A stretch of 12,458 nucleotides of DNA from Cudoniella acicularis. Lineage: Eukaryota; Ascomycota; Leotiomycetes; Helotiales; Helotiaceae. Below the pieces are notes generated by a model. That model did not search any database, was not told where the DNA came from, and saw only the letters and a list, made by a program, of their open reading frames with translations. A program made the position numbers and the translations under genes. The number at the start of each line of letters is the position of its first letter. Positions within the stretch are counted from its first letter, which is position 1. Shown piece by piece: positions 8,241 to 12,458 of the stretch. The stretch spans positions 1 through 12,458 of the forward strand of contig JAAMPI010001596.1 in the NCBI GenBank assembly GCA_013054445.1. The letters run 5' to 3'.

Positions 8241-8377
8241 GACAGCTGCGTTAGTTGTACACAGGGGTCTAAGAAGGAAAGCCTGGAAAGCATCACGCAG
8301 GCGACGAGGCGTACCTCAAAAGCAAGCCTCCCCAAAACACCCCACAAATAAGAAAAATAGCGCATGGGGCGGCCGAT

Positions 8378-8415
8378 AAGGGGAAGGGGAAGAAGAAGGG
8401 GGAGGAAAAGGGGGA
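8378..8415 (+). repeat. Uninterrupted 38-nt purine tract
   Basis: From 8378 to 8415 the plus strand is only A and G, with repeated AGGGG units that equal the stress-response element core (Msn2/4-type) on this strand. Such tracts are frequent in fungal promoters and may keep DNA free of nucleosomes. No specific role is claimed. Confidence 0.5.
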
Positions 8416-8491
8416 TTGTTCTTCTGCGAATGCAAACGCTGCAAACTGCCAGACTCCCCTGCAGCCCGAAAGTAAACTGCTCCAGTAGTGC

Positions 8492-8498
8492 CCACCAA
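8492..8498 (+). promoter_or_regulatory. Second GaaR-type core motif
   Basis: CCACCAA matches the core CCNCCAA but the flanks (C before, G after) miss the full nine-base consensus. It is 257 bp upstream of the gaaA ATG, a typical distance for an activator site. A 7-base core occurs by chance often enough that this is only suggestive. Confidence 0.4.
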
Positions 8499-8624
8499 GA
8501 CAGCACCTTGGCGCCGGAATATTTGTCTGCGAGCAGCTTCCCGTGCCCCTCAATTGTCCCATATTTTCCGTCAGTCGCCGCAGATTGACTGCCGCGTCTC
8601 CATTGTTTTCGTCGACATAACCAG

Positions 8625-8720
8625 ATGCATCAGCAACGTCTGCACGAGCTCATTATGTTCTCCTTCGACATCTCTGAGCTTTTTCCAACTTCCACCACCA
8701 TTGACGCAGACGCAGGTTGA
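8625..8720 (+). promoter_or_regulatory. Possible uORF in the gaaA leader (31 codons)
   Basis: An ATG at 8625 opens a 31-codon frame ending at TGA 8718-8720, 35 bases before the gaaA ATG. Its context is weak (C at -3), which would allow leaky scanning. An AT-rich ATATTTT at 8561-8567 is the only TATA-like element near, so a transcript starting around 8590-8610 would include this frame. The transcription start is not known from sequence, so whether it is in the mRNA is uncertain. Confidence 0.4.
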
Positions 8721-8755
8721 AGGAATCACGAGTTCTTCAGCAGCCCTATAGCAAG

Positions 8756-10135
8756 ATGAGCGATCTGCCGAGCCACACAGTTGCTGCCAGCGAGCCTGCG
8801 CAAAATGCGTCTTCCCAGCCAGAGGTCGCGCCATTGGACGTCCTCATGGTGGGTACAGGCGAATACACCACTGGATTCGTCGGAGGGGGAGCTTCGGGCT
8901 CAGATAAGAAAGTCGGCGTGGTGGGCTTGACAATGTTTGATTTGCGGCGACGAGGCAAAGTTGGGAAGCTATCCATGGTAGGGACATCAGGACAAAAATA
9001 CCCCGCAATTCGTATGTATCCCCCCCCTAGACAAGGCTGTCTCTTGCTAATGTCAAGTAAAGGTGAGCATCTCCAGAAGAACATCACCAATGTCTACAAT
9101 AACCTTGATACTTCTTTCGAATCATATCCTCCAAATGATACCCGCGATCCAAATGCTTACAAAACTGCAATTGATGCTCTTGCTCCTGGTTCTGCAATTA
9201 CAATTTTCACTCCCGATACAACGCATTACCCCATTGCACTCTACGCCATTGAGCGTAAGATCCATGTCCTTATCACCAAACCTGCTGTTAAAACTCTTGC
9301 GCACCATCTTGCTCTCCTTGCTGCAGCCAAAGAACATGGCGTTTTTGTCTACATCGAACATCATAAGCGATACGACCCCGCCTACGCGGATGCAAGATAC
9401 AAGGCGCAAAAATTGGGAGACTTCAACTATTTCTACAGCTACATGAGTCAGCCAAAGAGTCAATTGGAGACATTCAAAGCCTGGGCGGGTGTGGATTCGG
9501 ATATTTCGTACTACCTGAACTCGCATCACATTGACATCTGCGAATCGATGGTTTCCTCATTCGGCTACACACCGGTCAAAGTTTCCGCGTCAGCAAGCAA
9601 AGGAGTCGCTGTCTCTCTAGGCTGTGATCCCATCACCGAAGACACCATCTCCCTCCTCGTACACTGGGTCAAAAAAGACGACCCTTCCAAGCAAGCAACA
9701 GGCGTGTACACCGCATCCTGGACCGCTCCCCAAAAAGCCGGCGTGCACTCAAACCAATACTTCCACTACATGGCCAAGAACGGCGAGATCCGTATCGATC
9801 AGGCAAAACGTGGCTACGACGTTGCAGATGACTCTCTGGGCAACGGTCTCATGTGGTACAACCCTTTCTACATGAAATACGCGCCTGACGAGGAGGGCAA
9901 CTTTGCCGGACAAGGTGGCTATGGCTATGTTAGTTTTGAGAAGTTTGTAGATGGGTGTAGAATGGTTAATAGGGAGGGTACGGCGGCGTTGGAGAAGTTG
10001 GATCAGAGGGGTCTCCCGACGTTGAGGAATACGATTGCTACGACTGCTATTTTGGAGGCAGGACGGAGGGCTATTGATGAGAATAGGGAGGTGGGGATTA
10101 AGGAGTCGGAGGAGGGGGTTTGGGAATTGGTTTGA
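8756..10135 (+). CDS. gaaA: D-galacturonate reductase, Gfo/Idh/MocA family (one probable intron)
   Basis: Start ATG at 8756 (A at -3); upstream in-frame sequence offers only a TTG. Unspliced the frame has 459 codons; removing the probable intron 9012-9062 gives 442 residues, used for numbering. The N-terminal Rossmann fold carries GTGEYTTGFVGG (33-44) for NAD(P)H. Lys158 in ITKPAVK corresponds to the catalytic lysine of the family EKP motif, EHHKRYDP (184-191) follows, and LNSHHIDI (237-244) supplies the catalytic histidine region. The C-terminal half is the alpha/beta GFO/IDH/MocA domain. The enzyme class reduces D-galacturonate to L-galactonate, the first step of fungal galacturonate catabolism (GaaA in Aspergillus, GAR2 in Botrytis; distinct from the aldo-keto-type GAR1). 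Assignment rests on family motifs and the head-to-head aldolase gene, so another sugar-acid oxidoreductase activity is possible but less likely. Codon use shifts after about 9930 to T/G-ending codons. Confidence 0.85.
   Translation: MSDLPSHTVAASEPAQNASSQPEVAPLDVLMVGTGEYTTGFVGGGASGSDKKVGVVGLTMFDLRRRGKVGKLSMVGTSGQKYPAIRMYPPPRQGCLLLMSSKGEHLQKNITNVYNNLDTSFESYPPNDTRDPNAYKTAIDALAPGSAITIFTPDTTHYPIALYAIERKIHVLITKPAVKTLAHHLALLAAAKEHGVFVYIEHHKRYDPAYADARYKAQKLGDFNYFYSYMSQPKSQLETFKAWAGVDSDISYYLNSHHIDICESMVSSFGYTPVKVSASASKGVAVSLGCDPITEDTISLLVHWVKKDDPSKQATGVYTASWTAPQKAGVHSNQYFHYMAKNGEIRIDQAKRGYDVADDSLGNGLMWYNPFYMKYAPDEEGNFAGQGGYGYVSFEKFVDGCRMVNREGTAALEKLDQRGLPTLRNTIATTAILEAGRRAIDENREVGIKESEEGVWELV
9012..9062 (+). 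other. Probable 51-nt in-frame intron in gaaA with AAG acceptor
   Basis: The donor GTATGT at 9012 matches the fungal consensus, CTAAT in TGCTAATG (9047-9051) is a good branch site, and the acceptor would be AAG ending at 9062, with CTGTCTCTTG pyrimidines before the branch. Length is a multiple of three with no stop, so the frame stays open either way. Splicing joins codon 86 as C+GT (Arg) and yields PAIR-EHLQKN, a smooth continuation. Retention inserts 17 residues with PPP and CLLLM that look foreign to the fold. The non-YAG acceptor is the weak point. Confidence 0.65.
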
Positions 10136-12150
10136 GTGGTGGTAGTTGTGTTGGTGAGTTTTACTTGTATGGTATGGTTAGTGTAAAAGTTTGGGGTTTA
10201 GGAATATTCTCCTCTCTTTTCGTCTTGTCTTGTCCTATGATTTGAACTCTTGGGCTTACTTGTTGAGTCCGATTTTCTTCCTCACGAAAAGATCATTCAA
10301 TGACATGAGTTCTTTTGTCTGTATTCTGGCAAGTACTAAGTAGTATTTACCAGCTTTTTAATATAGGTGTTTCAAGGCACACCGAATTCCATCGTTTAGT
10401 TCGAGTTTGTCCGAATCACTTTCAATTTTTAAAATGACGAGGAATTGTAACTTCCTTGTGGCTAAACATATTTATATGTAAGTTTATTTTTATTTTTGCT
10501 TGGTAGTATTTTTCTATATTTTCTTGTAAAAATCATTGCGCGTTTAAAAATTCTAAAGCTTTTCGCTCTTCCGAGTTGGGAGTTGCTCGTTACTTTAGGC
10601 TTCTTCTGCCCTTTTAATTTTTCTGAACTGGTTCAAAGCGGGGGCTATATTTCCTTCAAAAAAAGGATTTAGAGTAATACCACTAGGTACGGCATTATTT
10701 TCCACTAGGAAATCTTACAATGTAGGCGTGAAGTTCGCTTCTGAGGCAGACTTATACAGACTCAACAGAAAACACTTCAAATTTTTAAAATGAACAATGA
10801 ATTGTAACTATCTCATAAATTGACAACGTTACACAATGGAGTATATAGTTTGTTATTAGCGATATTGTATTTGTTTTTATAGAGATATTTGTGCGCTATA
10901 AAAGCTTCACGGTCTCGCTTCAAGATTCAAGCTTCGCCGTTTCGACTCGTTCAGAGGCACTTCAAAATAGTTGAATGATGATGAGTTATAATTACCTTGC
11001 AGCTTGGAATCTTTATAAATAATTAGATTTCTCTCTTTTTATTATAGTTGTTCTTTATCGAGTCTAGTGAAAAGGTACATATACCACTACACTTAGGATT
11101 CGCGATCGCACTTCAGGTTTTAAAATAGAAGACCTTGGAATCATTTCAACTTTACAAAATAATCGCGAATTATAAACACATGAAAAAGTTACAACCACCT
11201 GAAAGAATTGTTCCAAAAACTTATAAGAACTATCTTTTTTTACAAAGGTCATATGTTAATAAATTGTTTTCAGCACTCCGAAGCATTAAACACTTAAAAA
11301 ATTACAGGTGTCGCTAGTTCGCTTCAGGCTCCCTTCGCTGCATCCAATCATCGAAATCACTTCAAAGTGAAGAAATAACAACCGAGTTCAATTGGTTAGA
11401 AGTCACACAAAGTGAAGCAAAATGACATGAATTCCTTTCTGAGCGTGTCTATATGCCTTTTGGCAAATTACTTCCACAAGCTCTAAAAACTATCATTTGC
11501 CTCAATTGGCGAATTCAACCGCTTTCAACACGCTTTCCATCAATCATAAAAGCACATTCAAAATTTCAGACAGAATTTGGAGCTTCCTGCGTATCTAACT
11601 TACGTATCAATTTCCCAAACACTCAACGAGGAACCAAAGCACCCCCTTTCCCCAATCCATGCACATGCACATTTACCCCGCAATTCTTACCCCGCGACTC
11701 TACTTACAGTACCGGTAAGCCCCACCAACCAACAAGCCCCACATACATGCCTAGGAGGAATGAATCCGACGCGACAACATACCTCTTCCAAGAGACAATA
11801 CAAAAGTTTTGAAAGTGGCAGATTTTCCGTGCGCTCATTTGTCAGTTTGCAATTGAAAACACAAACGCTAAAACGGAAAGGAAGTAGCTTGTTTCCCATC
11901 ACACTCACCTCAGGTACAATACCACCGAAGCCCTCACAAACAGACAGACAAAAAAAAAAGATATATGAAATGCCAGAGTGAAACCTCCTTTAATTCTTCA
12001 TGCCTAACATCAAGCAATAACAACAGTATCTAATAATCGAACCAAAAACACAGATCAATCCCTCAAGAAAACTCAAGTTCATGCACCACGACCACGACCC
12101 TCCTAACAACCACCCCGCTTTCGACCACAGAAACGCAAAAACCGCAAAAT
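10136..12150. other. 2 kb non-coding stretch, AT-rich in its left two thirds
   Basis: From the gaaA stop to the SDR start no convincing gene is seen. The 134- and 119-codon frames at 11577-11981 and 11453-11812 start at non-canonical or weak sites and lack motifs. 10150-11450 is AT-rich and holds the degenerate repeats listed separately. The right part (11450-12150) is C/A-rich, typical of a fungal leader and promoter; a run of ten A (11950-11959) followed by ATATAT at 11961-11966 may be the TATA region of the SDR gene, about 185 bp before its ATG. Confidence 0.55.
10417..11400 (+). repeat. Degenerate AT-rich repeat family (about five copies)
   Basis: Five segments begin CACTT(T)CA: 10417, 10773, 10959, 11109 and 11358. 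Copies 1 and 2 (10417-10452 and 10773-10809) are nearly identical: both contain TTTTTAAAATGA and end GAATTGTAACT. Copy 3 keeps ATGATGAGTTATAATTACC, copy 4 keeps TTTTAAAATAGA, copy 5 mainly the CACTTCAAA start. Upstream of most copies is a CGCTTC/TTCGACTCG-type segment, and between them similar T-rich and GCGCTATAAAAGCTT-like stretches recur (10538-10560, 10892-10906). Spacing varies from 150 to 356 bases. No open frame or terminal repeats, so the origin is unclear. Confidence 0.6.
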
Positions 12151-12215
12151 ATGACTTCGCATCCCGAATTCAACGCTTCGACTACCGCGACGCAAGTCGC
12201 AGAAGCTTTCCCTGA
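12081..12215 (+). promoter_or_regulatory. Possible overlapping uORF on the SDR leader (44 codons)
   Basis: An ATG at 12081 opens a 44-codon frame that ends at TGA 12213-12215, inside the SDR coding sequence and in a different reading frame from it. Context is weak (T at -3). If the transcript starts near the TATA-like element at 11961, ribosomes would meet this ATG before the main one at 12151. It may reduce translation of the main frame; it may also be outside the mRNA. Confidence 0.35.
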
Positions 12216-12458
12216 TTCTATTAAGGGGAAAACCAGTAAGATCTTATTTTCCTTACTCTGTCTTTTCCCCTCTCCCTTTACTAGCTCCCTCCATGCCTTC
12301 CATTCCCTTTCCGAGAACCAAAACTTAACACTACACCACACCACCAAAACAAAACAACTAACATCTTCCCCTCCCCACCAACAGTCCTCCTAATAGGCGT
12401 ATCCCCCTCTTCCCTCGGGCAATCCCTCGCACAATCCATCTCCCACCACTCCCCCACC
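12151..12458 (+). CDS. Short-chain dehydrogenase/reductase, N-terminal part (partial, one intron)
   Basis: Exon 1 is 12151-12235 and exon 2 runs from 12385 to the right edge, giving 53 residues in view. The start ATG has A at -3. After an acidic/polar N-terminal segment (MTSHPEFNASTTATQVAEAF) the chain reads KGKTILLIGVSPSSLGQSL (25-43). This is the first beta-strand and the glycine loop of a Rossmann SDR, in the GVSPxSLG variant of fungal SDRs related to retinol dehydrogenase-like and WW-oxidoreductase-like proteins. The usual Thr before the loop is Ile32, and the middle glycine is Ser38. The catalytic Ser-Tyr-Lys lies beyond the edge, so substrate and cofactor preference cannot be judged. 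The gene follows gaaA on the same strand but 2 kb away, so a link to the galacturonate pathway is not implied. Confidence 0.8.
12236..12384 (+). other. Intron 1 of the SDR gene
   Basis: Donor GTAAGA at 12236, branch CTAAC at 12358-12362, acceptor CAACAG ending at 12384; 149 nt. Splicing joins ACC-A to TC-CTC (Thr-Ile-Leu) and restores the SDR strand-loop motif, while reading through the intron gives a Ser/Leu/Pro-rich nonsense tail. The splice is well supported. Confidence 0.9.

Larger units (their letters stand above)
7219..8755. promoter_or_regulatory. Shared divergent promoter of gaaC and gaaA
   Basis: This 1,537-bp interval separates the two start codons. It contains a full galacturonate-responsive motif (7865-7873), a second core motif (8492-8498), CreA-type sites (7475-7480, 7914-7919, 7984-7989 and, on minus, 8340-8345), a tandem octamer array (8201-8240), a 38-nt purine tract (8378-8415) and a uORF near gaaA. 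A run of nine G lies at 7477-7485. Open frames of 120-126 codons cross it on both strands (7590-7970 plus, 7725-7357 minus) but show no domain and overlap the regulatory motif. Expected behaviour, by analogy with known pathway genes, is induction by galacturonate and glucose repression. Confidence 0.75.

Noticed and set aside
11453..11981. Overlapping 119- and 134-codon frames upstream of the SDR gene
   Set aside because: The sequence is C/A-rich promoter or leader, the longer frame lacks an ATG start, and there is no recognisable domain.
1..12458. CRISPR arrays, prokaryotic operons, intact transposons, rRNA or tRNA genes
   Set aside because: None were seen; the only tandem array is the 8-bp one at 8201-8240, and gene structure is eukaryotic.

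Overview
The window looks like nuclear DNA of a filamentous ascomycete (Pezizomycotina). The genes are intron-poor and separated by 0.4-2 kb, the introns are short with CTAAC/CTAAT branch sites, and the protein families (2EXR/F-box-like proteins, secreted Cys-rich PAN/apple proteins, a gaaA/gaaC pair) are typical of such fungi. A plant-associated Leotiomycete would fit the pectin-breakdown genes, but that placement is inference.

Layout, left to right. (1) The first 274 bases are the 5' end of a minus-strand gene that runs off the window. (2) 275-1770 is non-coding. (3) 1771-3291 (minus) encodes a secreted protein with four six-cysteine apple/PAN-like repeats. (4) 3292-4922 is non-coding but holds a striking nested palindrome around a CACGTG core and a small cluster of short repeats. 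(5) 4923-5789 (plus) is a 2EXR/F-box-like protein, convergent with (6) 6229-7218 (minus), a class I aldolase of the DapA fold, best read as 2-keto-3-deoxy-L-galactonate aldolase (gaaC/lga1). (7) 7219-8755 is a 1.5 kb divergent promoter. (8) 8756-10135 (plus) is a Gfo/Idh/MocA oxidoreductase best read as D-galacturonate reductase (gaaA, gar2 in Botrytis nomenclature), with a probable in-frame 51-nt intron that an ORF-only reading would miss. (9) 10136-12150 is a long, AT-rich, non-coding stretch with a degenerate repeat family. (10) 12151 to the right edge is the 5' end of a short-chain dehydrogenase gene with one intron.

Functional core: gaaC and gaaA encode the last-but-one and first steps of the fungal D-galacturonate pathway (galacturonate -> L-galactonate -> 2-keto-3-deoxy-L-galactonate -> pyruvate + L-glyceraldehyde -> glycerol). 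They lie head to head. The shared promoter contains a full match to the published galacturonate-responsive motif TYCNCCAAT, a second core CCNCCAA site, several CreA-type sites, a 5-unit tandem repeat, and a short uORF in front of gaaA. The system is known. The less described items are the tandem repeat, the uORF, the probable AAG-acceptor intron, the CACGTG palindrome and the AT-rich repeat array.
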